Origin: Rhodobacteraceae bacterium XHP0102
Lineage (GTDB): Bacteria > Pseudomonadota > Alphaproteobacteria > Rhodobacterales > Rhodobacteraceae
DNA: 64,000 nt
NCBI GenBank assembly: GCA_025751475.1
Contig: JAOWLD010000001.1
Location: forward strand, 558,001-622,000
Direction: 5' to 3'
Shown in pieces: positions 34,701-43,684 of the stretch. The position numbers and the translations under genes were made by a program. How positions within the stretch are numbered: the stretch's first letter is position 1; each line of letters opens with the position of its first letter. The notes beneath the pieces are model-generated. The model had not been told where the DNA came from. It searched no databases and was given only the letters and a program-made list of their open reading frames with translations.

Positions 34701-35855
34701 ATGATTGGGCGCGATGTTTTGGTGGTTGGAGCGGGCATTGGCGGCCTTGCCACAGCTTGCTGTTTGGCACAGCGCGGCGCGCGCGTGCGGGTTCTGGAGC
34801 AAGCCAAGGAAATCCGCGCCTTTGGCGCAGGATTGCAAATCAGCCCAAATGGGATGGCCACGCTTGCAGGGCTTGGGGTGGCCGATCAGATTGCCGCGCT
34901 ATCCCCTCGCGCAGAAGCGGTGTATCTGCGCGATTTTCGCAAAGGTGCGGTGGTGGCCCGCGTGCCGCTGTCGCGACAGGGGCGGCCTTATCACTATGTG
35001 CATCGCGCCGATTTGGTGGAAATTCTCGCCAATCGCGCGCGTGATCTTGGGGTGGAGATCACCCTTGGCGCGGCTGTGACAGGGGTCGAGGGGGGCGATG
35101 TGATCTTGGCCAATGGCCAACGCGACAGCGCCGATGTGATCGTTGGCGCAGATGGCTTGCACTCGCGCATCCGCACGCATCTTGAGCCGCTTGGACATCC
35201 GTTTTTCACAGGCCAAATCGCATGGCGCGCGGTGATTGATGCGCAAGACGGCGATAATTTGCGTGATGTGCAGGTGTTCATGGGGCCTGCCCGCCACATG
35301 GTGATTTACCCGCTGCGGGGGGGCAGGCTGATCAATATCGTGGCGGTTGAGGAGCAGGACCAATGGGTTAAGGAGTCGTGGTCAGAGCCAGGCGATCCCG
35401 CGCAATTGGTGGCGCGGTTTGGTGATTTTTCGAAAGAGGCGCGCGCCTATCTGGGCCGTGTGGCTGAGTGCTATCAATGGGGCCTGTTTCGGCATCCCGT
35501 GGCGCGGGTTTGGCACAATGGGCAATTGGCGCTGGTGGGCGATGCCGCCCATCCGACCCTGCCGTTCCTTGCCCAAGGGGCGAATATGGCGCTTGAAGAT
35601 GCTTGGATCTTGGCCGCTTGTCTGGCGGATAACCCAAACCAATCTGAAGCCTTAAGCCGTTATGAGGCGATGCGCCGCCCAAGGTGCGCTCGGATTGTGC
35701 AAGCGGCCTCTGACAATGCGGAACATTATCATATGCGGCCAGGCCTGTTGCGGGTAGCGGCGCATACGGGTCTGCGCCTGATCAGCCGCCACGCCCCGCA
35801 TATGCTGACGCAACGCTTTGAATGGATTTACGGGTTTGATCCAACTAGGCCGTAA
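34701..35855 (+). CDS. FAD-dependent aromatic monooxygenase family protein
   Basis: 384 residues. Group A flavin monooxygenase signatures: GxGxxG in VLVVGAGIGGLATACCLA, the DG motif IVGADGLHSRIR, and the GD motif LALVGDAAHPTLPFLAQGAN. AFGAGLQISPNG and the RADLVEILANRA helix suit salicylate or hydroxynicotinate hydroxylase-like enzymes. ATG 34701 is preferred over GTG 34692. It stands alone after dksA; its 3' end overlaps the converging Anbu gene by 11 bp. Substrate not predictable; a ubiquinone-type role is less likely given the missing UbiH family features. Confidence 0.87.
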   Translation: MIGRDVLVVGAGIGGLATACCLAQRGARVRVLEQAKEIRAFGAGLQISPNGMATLAGLGVADQIAALSPRAEAVYLRDFRKGAVVARVPLSRQGRPYHYVHRADLVEILANRARDLGVEITLGAAVTGVEGGDVILANGQRDSADVIVGADGLHSRIRTHLEPLGHPFFTGQIAWRAVIDAQDGDNLRDVQVFMGPARHMVIYPLRGGRLINIVAVEEQDQWVKESWSEPGDPAQLVARFGDFSKEARAYLGRVAECYQWGLFRHPVARVWHNGQLALVGDAAHPTLPFLAQGANMALEDAWILAACLADNPNQSEALSRYEAMRRPRCARIVQAASDNAEHYHMRPGLLRVAAHTGLRLISRHAPHMLTQRFEWIYGFDPTRP

Positions 35856-36588
35856 AGCTGTAGGGCGGCAGGCGGTTGAACGCATCTTTCAACGCATCCC
35901 CCCAACCCGTTGATATAACGCTGAAATAGGCATCGTCTTTTTCGATCCGCGCGACTGTGCCGAGGGCTAATGTGTCGGTTTGATAGACGTGTAAATCCAG
36001 CGGAAGATTGACCGAGAGATTGGCCTTGATGGTGGAATCGAAGCTGACCATCAACAGCTTCACCGCGTCTTCAAAGCTCATCGCGGGGTCATAAGCGCGG
36101 ACCAATATTGGGCGGCCATATTTGGTTTCACCAATCTGGAAAAACGGCGTGTCGTCACTGGCCTCGATGAAATTTCCTTCGGGATAGATCAAAAACAGAC
36201 GCGGGGGCGCACCTTTGACCTGACCGCCCAAGATCATGGTGGCCGAAAAGGTCGCCTCCGCCTCTGGCCCATCGGGGGCGGATTGGGTTTTGATAACCTC
36301 GCGTAGGGTTTCGCCCACCAATTTAGCAACTTGGAACATGGAGGGCGCCTCGAGGATGGAAGGCGTGCCGCGATCTTCCACAGGCTTGGCGCGCTCGTTG
36401 AGCAGGCTGATCACCGCTTGCGTGGTGGCCAGATTGCCCGCTGTCATCAGCGTGATGCTGCGTGCGCCTGGCTCCTCCCATGTGAACATTTTGCGGAAGG
36501 TCGAGATGTTATCAACGCCCGCATTGGTGCGCGTATCCGACATGAACACCAGACCATTGTTCAGTTTCAATCCAACGCAATAGGTCAT
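35845..36588 (-). CDS. Anbu-type proteasome-like peptidase
   Basis: Ancestral beta-subunit (Anbu) N-terminal-nucleophile hydrolase, 247 residues. After Met removal, Thr2 in MTYCVGLKLNNG would be the nucleophile; Asp in MSDTRTNAGVDN and Lys in STFRKMF complete the proteasome-like site. Other family features: SITLMTAGNLATTQAVI and FFQIGETKYGRPIL. Last gene of a four-gene minus-strand operon with transglutaminase, alpha-E and ATP-grasp genes, an association known for Anbu and proposed to make and process a peptide or protein tag. It probably assembles as an open ring in the cytoplasm; substrates are unknown. Confidence 0.93.
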   Translation of the reverse strand: MTYCVGLKLNNGLVFMSDTRTNAGVDNISTFRKMFTWEEPGARSITLMTAGNLATTQAVISLLNERAKPVEDRGTPSILEAPSMFQVAKLVGETLREVIKTQSAPDGPEAEATFSATMILGGQVKGAPPRLFLIYPEGNFIEASDDTPFFQIGETKYGRPILVRAYDPAMSFEDAVKLLMVSFDSTIKANLSVNLPLDLHVYQTDTLALGTVARIEKDDAYFSVISTGWGDALKDAFNRLPPYSFTA

Positions 36589-36647
36589 TTTGGGGGGCCG
36601 TTTCTTGTTCCTGATGCTTGGCCGCGAGGGAATCGCGCCTCATGTCT

Positions 36648-37451
36648 TTATTGTTGTTGAACCTGAATATCCACTGAAAGCCGTTCCGCACCCGCGCCGT
36701 AACGAAGGCCGATGATCGGGGCCGCTTCGCGGTAATCCAATCCAGAGGCCACGCGGACATAGCGGGTGTCGGGGCTGATCCCGTTCGAGACGTCAAATCC
36801 GACCCAACCCAAGCCCTCCACATGGGCTTCGGCCCAAGCGTGGCTTGCATCTTGATGCACGCGATCCTCCATCATCAGATAGCCCGACACATAGCGCGCG
36901 GGATAGCCCAGAAGACGGGCAGCCGCCAGAAAGATATGGGCGTGATCTTGGCAAACGCCGCTGCCTGTCTCGATGGACTCCTCCGCGGTGCTGCCTGCGT
37001 GGGTCGGGCCAAGGGCATAGGGCACGGCCTCAAGGATGCGGGCGGATAAGCGGTGCAGACGTTCGATATCGCTGATTTTTGCATCGCGCAAACCCGCCAC
37101 CAATTTACGCACCCCATTGCCCGCGCGGGTCAGATCGGAGGGTTGCAGAAAGGCCCACAGCGGTTGAAGCCCACGATGCGCCCCATGCACGCCTGCGACA
37201 TCCGTTGTCTCCACCTCGCCCGTGCAGGTGACGTCAATGGCCGTGGCCTCTGCGGCAAAGGAGATCAGCGTGACGTGGTTTTGATTGTGATCAATATAGC
37301 TGCATTCCACCTTGCCCCCTGTCACCTCCATCTGCCACTGAAGCACGGTTTGCGCTTGGGTATCCTGAGGGGTGAGGCGCAGTTGTTGCAGCCCATAATA
37401 GGGCGGGCTGTCAAACCCGTAATGCGTGCGATGGGAGAGCTTTAATCGCAT
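36648..37451 (-). CDS. transglutaminase-like cysteine protein (Anbu operon)
   Basis: 267 residues from ATG 37451, 7 bp after the alpha-E stop. N-terminal beta-rich region (LKLSHRTHYGFDSPPYYG, LQQLRLTPQDTQAQT), then the catalytic core: Cys in ETGSGVCQDHAHIFLAAAR, His in DASHAWAEAHV and Asp in WVGFDVSNG, so the triad is intact. The frame is open upstream to 37643 inside the alpha-E gene, but that stretch is not family-like. In this operon it may act as a peptidase or amide-bond-forming enzyme; no signal peptide is present, so it is cytoplasmic. Confidence 0.92.
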   Translation of the reverse strand: MRLKLSHRTHYGFDSPPYYGLQQLRLTPQDTQAQTVLQWQMEVTGGKVECSYIDHNQNHVTLISFAAEATAIDVTCTGEVETTDVAGVHGAHRGLQPLWAFLQPSDLTRAGNGVRKLVAGLRDAKISDIERLHRLSARILEAVPYALGPTHAGSTAEESIETGSGVCQDHAHIFLAAARLLGYPARYVSGYLMMEDRVHQDASHAWAEAHVEGLGWVGFDVSNGISPDTRYVRVASGLDYREAAPIIGLRYGAGAERLSVDIQVQQQ

Positions 37452-37458
37452 TGGCCGT

Positions 37459-38400
37459 TTATCCTGTGAATCGGTAGTCTGTGTCGATCTGGCGGCCAAG
37501 CTGCGCAAGATCTTGCAAGAAGGCGATAATGAATTCGTGCAACCCTTCCTCGAACACCTGTTCGATGCTGCTCTCGCAAAGCTGCGCATGAAGGCGGGTG
37601 GCCATCTCATGGCAGGGCAGGCTGCTGCCATATTCCGCCTCAAGATAACCCAGATTGCTTTGCAATTTGCCCAGCGCGAATTTCAGGCTGCGGGGCATCC
37701 GTCCGTCAAAAATCAGGAAATCAGCAATGCCCTTGGGTGTCACCGCCCCTTGGGTCAGCCAAGAATAGGCGCGTTGCCCCGCCACCGCGCGCAAGATCGT
37801 CTCCCATTGCACATTGTCGAGGTTTGATCCGATCTGGCTGATGGACGGCAGCAGAACATAATATTTCACATCCAAAATCCGCGCCGTGTTATCTGCGCGC
37901 TCCAGAAATGTGCCAAGCCGCGCGAAATCGAACACGTCATTGCGCAACATCGACCCGTGCAAAGCGCCGCGCACCAAGGCCGATTGTTGTCGCACCAAGG
38001 CAATCGTATCGGGCAGGTTTTTATCTGTGGCAGGGCGCGCAAGGGCACCACGCAGTTGCATATAGGTGTCATTGACCGCCTCCCAGACCTCGCGCGTCAG
38101 CGCGGTGCGCACCATACGCGCATTCTGGCGCGCCTGTGCGATGCTGGATTGAACCGAGGACGGATTGGTCGTATCGCGCAGCAGGAAATCCACCACATTG
38201 GCGGCATCGGCCTGATCGTATTTGGTGAAAAACAACTGTTCCGCAGCGGCGGTTTTCAGCAGGCTTTGCCATTCATCATTGGACCTATCTGGTCGTGTCA
38301 GGGCAATGCGCAAGCCCGTCTCGATCAAGCGTGTTGTGTTTTCTGCGCGCTCTAAATGGCGGAACATCCAGAACAGGCCGCCTGCGGTTTTTCCTAACAT
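37459..38400 (-). CDS. alpha-E domain protein (Anbu operon)
   Basis: 313 residues, entirely helical, with the family start MLGKTAGGLFWMFRHLERAENTTRLIE and later repeats EVWEAVNDTYMQLRG and FLERADNTARILDVKYY. The conserved ERAENT/ERADNT motifs give the domain its name. ATG 38400 has GAAGGGGG 8 bases upstream; an in-frame ATG at 38433 overlaps the ATP-grasp gene. Biochemical role unknown; always found with the circularly permuted ATP-grasp ligase, so it may hold the substrate. Confidence 0.92.
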   Translation of the reverse strand: MLGKTAGGLFWMFRHLERAENTTRLIETGLRIALTRPDRSNDEWQSLLKTAAAEQLFFTKYDQADAANVVDFLLRDTTNPSSVQSSIAQARQNARMVRTALTREVWEAVNDTYMQLRGALARPATDKNLPDTIALVRQQSALVRGALHGSMLRNDVFDFARLGTFLERADNTARILDVKYYVLLPSISQIGSNLDNVQWETILRAVAGQRAYSWLTQGAVTPKGIADFLIFDGRMPRSLKFALGKLQSNLGYLEAEYGSSLPCHEMATRLHAQLCESSIEQVFEEGLHEFIIAFLQDLAQLGRQIDTDYRFTG

Positions 38401-38422
38401 GGACGCTGCCCCCTTCGCGTGC

Positions 38423-39850
38423 TCATTCTTCAAGCACCCATGTGTCTTTGGTCCCGCCGCCTTGGCTGGAATTTACGACCAGTGAGCCTTTCTTCAACGC
38501 CACGCGCGTCAATCCACCAGGTATGATCTCAATGCCGTTTGGACTGACCAACACAAAGGGGCGCAGATCGACATGGCGCGGCGCAAGCCCTGACTTCGTC
38601 AAGATCGGCACAGTCGAGAGCGCCAAGGTCGGTTGCGCGATGTAATTCGCAGGGCGGGATTTCAGTTTGGCGCGAAACGCCGCCAATTCCTTTTTCGAGG
38701 CGGCAGGGCCAACCAACATCCCATAGCCGCCCGACCCATGCACCTCTTTGACCACCAATTCGTGCAGGTGATCGAGAACATAAGACAGCGCATCTGGTTC
38801 CGAGCAGCGCCATGTCGGGACATTTTCCAAAAGAGGCTTTTCGCCCGTATAGAATTCTACGATTTCGGGCATATAGGAATAGATCGCCTTGTCGTCAGCA
38901 ATCCCCGTGCCAGGCGCATTGGCGATGGTGATCCCGCCCGCGCGATACACGTCCATTATGCCTGGAACACCAAGCAGACTGTCGGGGTTGAAATTCAATG
39001 GGTCAAGGAAGTCATCATCGACACGGCGATAGAGCACATCAATTGGCTTATATCCGCGCGTGGTCCGCATGGCGATTTTGCCGTCTATGACCCGCAAATC
39101 GCTGCCTTCTACCAATTCGACCCCCATATGATCGGCGAGGAAGGCGTGTTCAAAATAGGCGGAGTTGTGAATTCCAGGCGTCAGCACGGCCACGGCACCA
39201 TCGCCCGAGGCGTGGCGGGGCATCGAAGCCCCAAGCGAGCGGCGCAGGGCAAGCGGATAATCCCCCACGCCGCGCACCTTGATGCGCCCGAACAATTCGG
39301 GGAACATCTGGAGCATGGTTTCGCGATTTTCCAGCATATAGGACACGCCCGATGGGGTGCGGGCATTGTCCTCAAGAACGTAAAATTGATCCTCGCCCAC
39401 GCGGACCAGATCAATTCCAACAATATGGGTATAGACCCCGCCTGGCGGCTCCAGCCCGATCATAGCCTTGAGGAAGGCGTCATTTTTGGCGATCAGCTCA
39501 ATCGGGATGCGGCCTGCGCGAATGATCTCTTGGCGGTGATAGATATCGTGCAGAAAGGCGTTGATCGCGCGCACGCGCTGTTCGATCCCGAGCGTCAGCT
39601 TTGTCCATTCACGGCCCGATATGATCCGCGGAACGATGTCAAAGGGGATCAGGCGCTCATCCGCATCTGCGGCCCCGTAGACATTGAAGGTGATCCCTGT
39701 GCGGCGAAAGAACCGTTCGGCCTCATCTGATTTGCGGATCAGGTCGCGGCGATCCTCCCCTGCGAACCATGTGTGATAAGCCGCATAGGGCGCGCGCGGT
39801 CCGTCATCGGGACGCAGCATTTCGTCAAAGAAAGGGGTGGGATTGTCCAT
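38423..39850 (-). CDS. circularly permuted type 2 ATP-grasp protein
   Basis: 475 residues, first gene of the Anbu operon. Family motifs: LTLGIEQRVRAINAFLHDIY, EDQFYVLEDNARTPSGVSYM (ATP and metal binding), YRRVDDDFLDPLNF, ITIANAPGTGIADDKAIY, and late VVKEVHGSGGYGMLVGP. Predicted to activate a carboxylate as acyl-phosphate and join it to an amine, i.e. to make a peptide-like product. A ~110-bp gap separates it from dtd upstream and should carry the operon promoter. The true substrate is unknown. Confidence 0.93.
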   Translation of the reverse strand: MDNPTPFFDEMLRPDDGPRAPYAAYHTWFAGEDRRDLIRKSDEAERFFRRTGITFNVYGAADADERLIPFDIVPRIISGREWTKLTLGIEQRVRAINAFLHDIYHRQEIIRAGRIPIELIAKNDAFLKAMIGLEPPGGVYTHIVGIDLVRVGEDQFYVLEDNARTPSGVSYMLENRETMLQMFPELFGRIKVRGVGDYPLALRRSLGASMPRHASGDGAVAVLTPGIHNSAYFEHAFLADHMGVELVEGSDLRVIDGKIAMRTTRGYKPIDVLYRRVDDDFLDPLNFNPDSLLGVPGIMDVYRAGGITIANAPGTGIADDKAIYSYMPEIVEFYTGEKPLLENVPTWRCSEPDALSYVLDHLHELVVKEVHGSGGYGMLVGPAASKKELAAFRAKLKSRPANYIAQPTLALSTVPILTKSGLAPRHVDLRPFVLVSPNGIEIIPGGLTRVALKKGSLVVNSSQGGGTKDTWVLEE

Positions 39851-39959
39851 TTACGCTTACCCAATACCAGTCCCTTTATCGGTGGCGTGATTACAGGGTC
39901 TGGGCTAGGGCACATGGCGTTGAGACGTGGGGGGCAATCGTTAACTTTGCCTTAACTGC

Positions 39960-40418
39960 CTAATTTTTAGGCGCAGATGCCTCAGTATCGAGCCAAATTG
40001 TAACGGGGCCATCATTCACGAGGGCCACTTGCATATCTGCACCAAACTGTCCCGTCTCAACCTTGGGGCCAAGTGCGGCGAGACAGTTTGCGAAATGCGC
40101 GTAAAGCGCGCGGCCCGTTTCAGGATCGGCGGCTTGCGAGAAGCCAGGGCGATTGCCTGTGCGCGTATCTGCGGCCAAGGTAAATTGACTGACCACCAGC
40201 GCCGCACCGCCCGTGTCCAAAAGCGAACGGTTCATTTTGCCCGCCTCATCCTTGAAGATGCGCATTTTGGCGATCTTCTGGGCCAAATGTTCGGCTTGCG
40301 TTGCGGTGTCACCGCGCATCGCGCAGATCAGGATCAAGAGGCCTGCACCGCATTGCCCGACCATTGACCCGTCTACGCTGACCGATGCCTGTGATACCCT
40401 TTGAAGCAGTGCACGCAT
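39960..40418 (-). CDS. dtd: D-aminoacyl-tRNA deacylase
   Basis: 152 residues. Removes D-amino acids (and Gly from tRNA-Ala) from charged t[20 protein letters not shown] at the N-terminus, the [19 protein letters not shown] motif with the catalytic SQxT, and [11 protein letters not shown] with the cross-subunit Gly-cisPro replaced by the usual NxGPVT pattern. Three bases downstream of the sugar kinase stop, hence the same transcript. Confidence 0.96.
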   Translation of the reverse strand: MRALLQRVSQASVSVDGSMVGQCGAGLLILICAMRGDTATQAEHLAQKIAKMRIFKDEAGKMNRSLLDTGGAALVVSQFTLAADTRTGNRPGFSQAADPETGRALYAHFANCLAALGPKVETGQFGADMQVALVNDGPVTIWLDTEASAPKN

Positions 40419-40421
40419 GGC

Positions 40422-41345
40422 TTAGATCTCGCTGCGCCGTGGTGGGTTGGCCCCCGCGCGCGAAACCGTGACGGCGGCGGCGCGCACCCCTAAGTCAAGA
40501 GCAGCTTTCAGAACATCTTGCGGCAAAGGGGCGGCAAGCGCGGCTTTGTCCAGATACCCCGCTTCGGCCAAGCCCGTCAGGATGCCTGCGTTAAACGTAT
40601 CGCCTGCGCCGACCGTGTCCACGACCTTGGCGGGCATCACCGATTGAGTCATCTGCCCGCCCGCGAAATAGGCGGTCACCCCATCGGAGCCTTTGGTGAT
40701 CAGCACAAGTTTCGCACCCGCCGCCAAAAGATCGGAAACGGCCTCTGCTTCGGGCTTGTCTGCGCTCAACCATGCGAGGTCTTCATCCGACAATTTTATG
40801 ATGTCCGCCACAGATAACATCCGCGACAGCCGTGCACGATAGCGGGCAGGGTCAGAAATGAAACTGGGTCGAATATTTGGGTCAATCATGATGGGCAGAT
40901 GGGCCGCCTCGCGCAGGCAAAGCGCCTCGTAGGTTTCGGCGCAAGGTTCCACGGCCAAAGAGATGCCCCCGAAGAACAGCGCCGTGATCCCGTCCAAAGA
41001 GACGGGCAGGTCGGCGGGGGCAATCATCCGCCCCGCGGTGTTTTCATCATAAAACGCATAGGTTGCCTGGCCCTGTTTAAGGGTTACAAAGGCCAAGGTG
41101 GTGGGGCGGTCGCTGCGCAGACAGAGGCGGGTGTCCACATCATTTTCTGTCAGATGCGCATCTAAAATCTGACCAAATAGATCACGAGACAGCCCAGTGA
41201 GCATCGCGGTTTTTTGCCCCAAACGTGCTGCGGCAATAGCGGTGTTCAGAACCGCGCCGCCCGCGTAAGCGGCAAAAGCGGCCTCACCCGCGCCCGTGTC
41301 ACGCGGCAGCATATCAATCAGCGATTCACCACAGCACAGCAGCAT
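40422..41345 (-). CDS. PfkB-family carbohydrate kinase (fructokinase-like)
   Basis: 307 residues. Ribokinase fold: CCGESLIDMLPRDTG, the substrate loop AYAGGAVLNTAIAAARLG, and the anion hole/catalytic base VVDTVGAGDTFNAGIL with Asp in GAGD. The N-terminal pattern suits bacterial fructokinases. No transporter or sugar operon is adjacent; it precedes dtd by 3 bp. Sugar specificity not determined. Confidence 0.88.
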   Translation of the reverse strand: MLLCCGESLIDMLPRDTGAGEAAFAAYAGGAVLNTAIAAARLGQKTAMLTGLSRDLFGQILDAHLTENDVDTRLCLRSDRPTTLAFVTLKQGQATYAFYDENTAGRMIAPADLPVSLDGITALFFGGISLAVEPCAETYEALCLREAAHLPIMIDPNIRPSFISDPARYRARLSRMLSVADIIKLSDEDLAWLSADKPEAEAVSDLLAAGAKLVLITKGSDGVTAYFAGGQMTQSVMPAKVVDTVGAGDTFNAGILTGLAEAGYLDKAALAAPLPQDVLKAALDLGVRAAAVTVSRAGANPPRRSEI

Positions 41346-41443
41346 GGTGGGGGCCTTTCACAGAATGAGGATCAAGGGCCGCGATTTGCGACCTGCGTGA
41401 TTTAGCAAGAGAACACGCGCCGCGCAAAGGTGAATGCACCCTG

Positions 41444-42550
41444 TCAGCGCAGATAGGTGTCATAAACATAACCAAGGCCAAACGCCAGAAGACCGCCAAG
41501 GATCAGTGCAAAGGCGATTTTGAACGCGGAGTAGGGTCGCTCCCCCATCACTTTTCCCGTCTGGCCATTCACCACAAAGCGATAGGATTTTCCACGATAC
41601 CGATAGGCCGCCAACCAAACCGGCAGCAGGATATGCTTAAAGGTCACATCCCAAATCTGCGTATCGACATGGTCCACGCGTTGATGATCGCCGCCAATAT
41701 CGCGGCGGATTGCCTGATGGATGGCTTGATCCATCCGCGCCTGCGCCTCGGTCATACCAGCCTCAAGATCAATGCTATAGGCCTCGGCCCGAAAGCCCGA
41801 CAGGAATTCTGACTGATAGGGGGCAAGGGCCGTCAAATCCCACGGGGCCAGTGCATCTGTGAAACGCTTGGGCAGGCTTTCAGAAGCCAAAACCAAAATA
41901 TCGTCAAATGCCATGCGCACTTGCCCCGTGACGCGGCGCCATGTTGTGGTGGTTTCGCTGCGCCGTCCGCCCTTCCCATCTGAAACGCTTCTGGTGTGAT
42001 TAGTGCCGCGCTGCCCACGATACAGGCTTTCGGTCTTGGCGTCATAGGTCCAATAGGGGGTGTAAATCCCATCCATGGCGCGACTGGCACTGGCATATTT
42101 TTTAAGGCCATTTGGCGCGAACCATAACCCCTTGAGCCAGTGTTCCATCGCGCGATGTGCTTCGCGTTCGGTCAAGGCGAACGGGATCAAGGCCTGCGGT
42201 TTGATCTGCCGATGCGCGCCTGAGCCAACCACAACGGGTGTCGCGCAAAACGGACATTCCAGCGCATGATCGGTGTCCGCCACTTCCACCCGCGCGGCAC
42301 AGTTGGGGCAGGTGGAGATGCGGGTTTCCGCCTCGGGTGCAGCGATCCGTGATTTGCGCAAGGCGGTGCGATAGTCTTGTTCACGGATTGCCGTGACCTC
42401 CCACGGGCCTTGATCGGGTGGATCAACCACGCTTTGCGCGCCGCAATGACCGCAAACCATCGCACCCGCTTGGGGGGTCCAACGCATATCGCCCCCGCAG
42501 GCGGTGCAGGGGAAGCGGCGATGGGATTGGCCTGTATCGGCAGGCTGCAT
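41444..42550 (-). CDS. zinc-ribbon protein with C-terminal membrane helix (XpaC-TelA operon)
   Basis: 368 residues. Two zinc ribbons in the N-terminal ~110 residues (CTACGGDMRW/CGHCGAQ and CPNCAARV/CPFCATPV). The middle has KPQALIPFALTEREAHRAME and YTPYWTYDAKTESLYRG, followed by a beta-rich region. A single hydrophobic helix closes it (IAFALILGGLLAFGLGYV, near the C-terminus). The family is often labelled primosomal-like or TFIIB zinc-finger, without evidence. Last gene of an operon with SPFH, DUF2927, TelA and XpaC genes. Start is ATG 42550 or GTG 42553. Function unknown; membrane-anchored, zinc-binding. Confidence 0.8.
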   Translation of the reverse strand: MQPADTGQSHRRFPCTACGGDMRWTPQAGAMVCGHCGAQSVVDPPDQGPWEVTAIREQDYRTALRKSRIAAPEAETRISTCPNCAARVEVADTDHALECPFCATPVVVGSGAHRQIKPQALIPFALTEREAHRAMEHWLKGLWFAPNGLKKYASASRAMDGIYTPYWTYDAKTESLYRGQRGTNHTRSVSDGKGGRRSETTTTWRRVTGQVRMAFDDILVLASESLPKRFTDALAPWDLTALAPYQSEFLSGFRAEAYSIDLEAGMTEAQARMDQAIHQAIRRDIGGDHQRVDHVDTQIWDVTFKHILLPVWLAAYRYRGKSYRFVVNGQTGKVMGERPYSAFKIAFALILGGLLAFGLGYVYDTYLR

Positions 42551-42556
42551 CACGGA

Positions 42557-43672
42557 TCAGGGCGCAGGCGGCGGCGGGGGTGGCGGCAGGATCGTGAAGA
42601 GCTGCGCCAATTCGCGCACATCTTCGGCGCGCATCCACCCGTCTTGTCCTGCAGTCCAAACAAGCGTCTCTCGGGTCAATGTGCCATCTGCGGCCATGCG
42701 GCCAAGGCTTGCCTTGGAAAATGGTCCCTTGGTCGTGCCATTCTCCGCGATATGCCAGACGTGTTCAACGGGGGGTGGTGGTGGCGCAGCGGGCGTTATA
42801 GGGGCCGCGCCCCATGGCCCCGCTTGCATCGCGGCCTGTGCGGCCCCGATTCCCAAACCCATACCCAATCCCGCACCCATACCGCCATCGCCATTGGGGT
42901 TTTGCGCTGCGGCCTGCATGGCCTCCGCCGCGGCGAATTGGGTATAGGTTTTCATATCGCCCAAAATCCCCATGGAAGAGCGTTTATCAAGCGCGGCTTC
43001 CACGGCCTCGGGAAGAGAGATGTTTTCGATATAAAGCTCGGGCAGGCTGAGCCCGTATTGCCCGATGGTGGCCGATATGCGCGCGGCAATCAGCTTGGCA
43101 AACTCGCCCGTATTGGCCGCCATATCCAAAACGGGGATGGCACTGGCCGCTACGGTTTGGCTGAATTGCTGCACGATGATGTTGCGGATCTGATAGCTGA
43201 TTTCATCGGTGGTAAATTCGCCATCTGTGCCCACGATTTCCGTCATGAACCGCGCCGCATCGCTGATGCGCACGGTGTAGGTGCCAAAGGCGCGCAGGCG
43301 GATGGGGCCGAATTCGGGATCACGCAGCATCACGGGGTTCTTCGTGCCCCATTTGAGATTGGTAAACCGTTGGGTCGAGATAAAGTAAATCTCGGATTTG
43401 AAGGGTGATTTGAACCCATGATCCCAATGCTGAAGGCTGGTCATGATCGGCATATTGTTGGTCTCAAGCATATAGAGACCAGGGGTAAAGACATCGGCCA
43501 ATTGCCCCTCATGGATGAACACGGCCACTTGCCCCTCGCGCACGGTCAGCTTTGCGCCGTATTTGATCTCGTGCCCTTCGCGTTCGAAACGATAGACCAG
43601 CGTGTCGCGGGTGTCGTCTGTCCATTCAATGACATCAATGAACTGACCAGAGAGAAAATCAAATATGGGCAT
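42557..43672 (-). CDS. SPFH-domain protein with C-terminal GYF_2 domain
   Basis: 371 residues. Residues ~1-240 are an SPFH (band 7) domain: REGQVAVFIHEGQLADVFTPG, LETNNMPIMTSLQHWDHGF and SLPELYIENISLPEAVEAALD. A Gly/Ala/Pro-rich linker leads to a GYF_2 (DUF4339) domain with VWHIAENGTTKGPFS and WTAGQDGWMRAEDV. The tail is poly-proline. AAGGAGG lies just upstream. No obvious N-terminal membrane helix, unlike flotillin. In this operon it could scaffold a membrane complex with the zinc-ribbon protein. Sometimes called virion core protein in annotations. Confidence 0.9.
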   Translation of the reverse strand: MPIFDFLSGQFIDVIEWTDDTRDTLVYRFEREGHEIKYGAKLTVREGQVAVFIHEGQLADVFTPGLYMLETNNMPIMTSLQHWDHGFKSPFKSEIYFISTQRFTNLKWGTKNPVMLRDPEFGPIRLRAFGTYTVRISDAARFMTEIVGTDGEFTTDEISYQIRNIIVQQFSQTVAASAIPVLDMAANTGEFAKLIAARISATIGQYGLSLPELYIENISLPEAVEAALDKRSSMGILGDMKTYTQFAAAEAMQAAAQNPNGDGGMGAGLGMGLGIGAAQAAMQAGPWGAAPITPAAPPPPPVEHVWHIAENGTTKGPFSKASLGRMAADGTLTRETLVWTAGQDGWMRAEDVRELAQLFTILPPPPPPPAP

Positions 43673-43684
43673 CAGCAGCCCTCC

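Noticed and set aside
38633-39730. 365-residue open frame on the plus strand
   Set aside because: Antisense to the ATP-grasp gene of the Anbu cluster, whose motifs are unambiguous.
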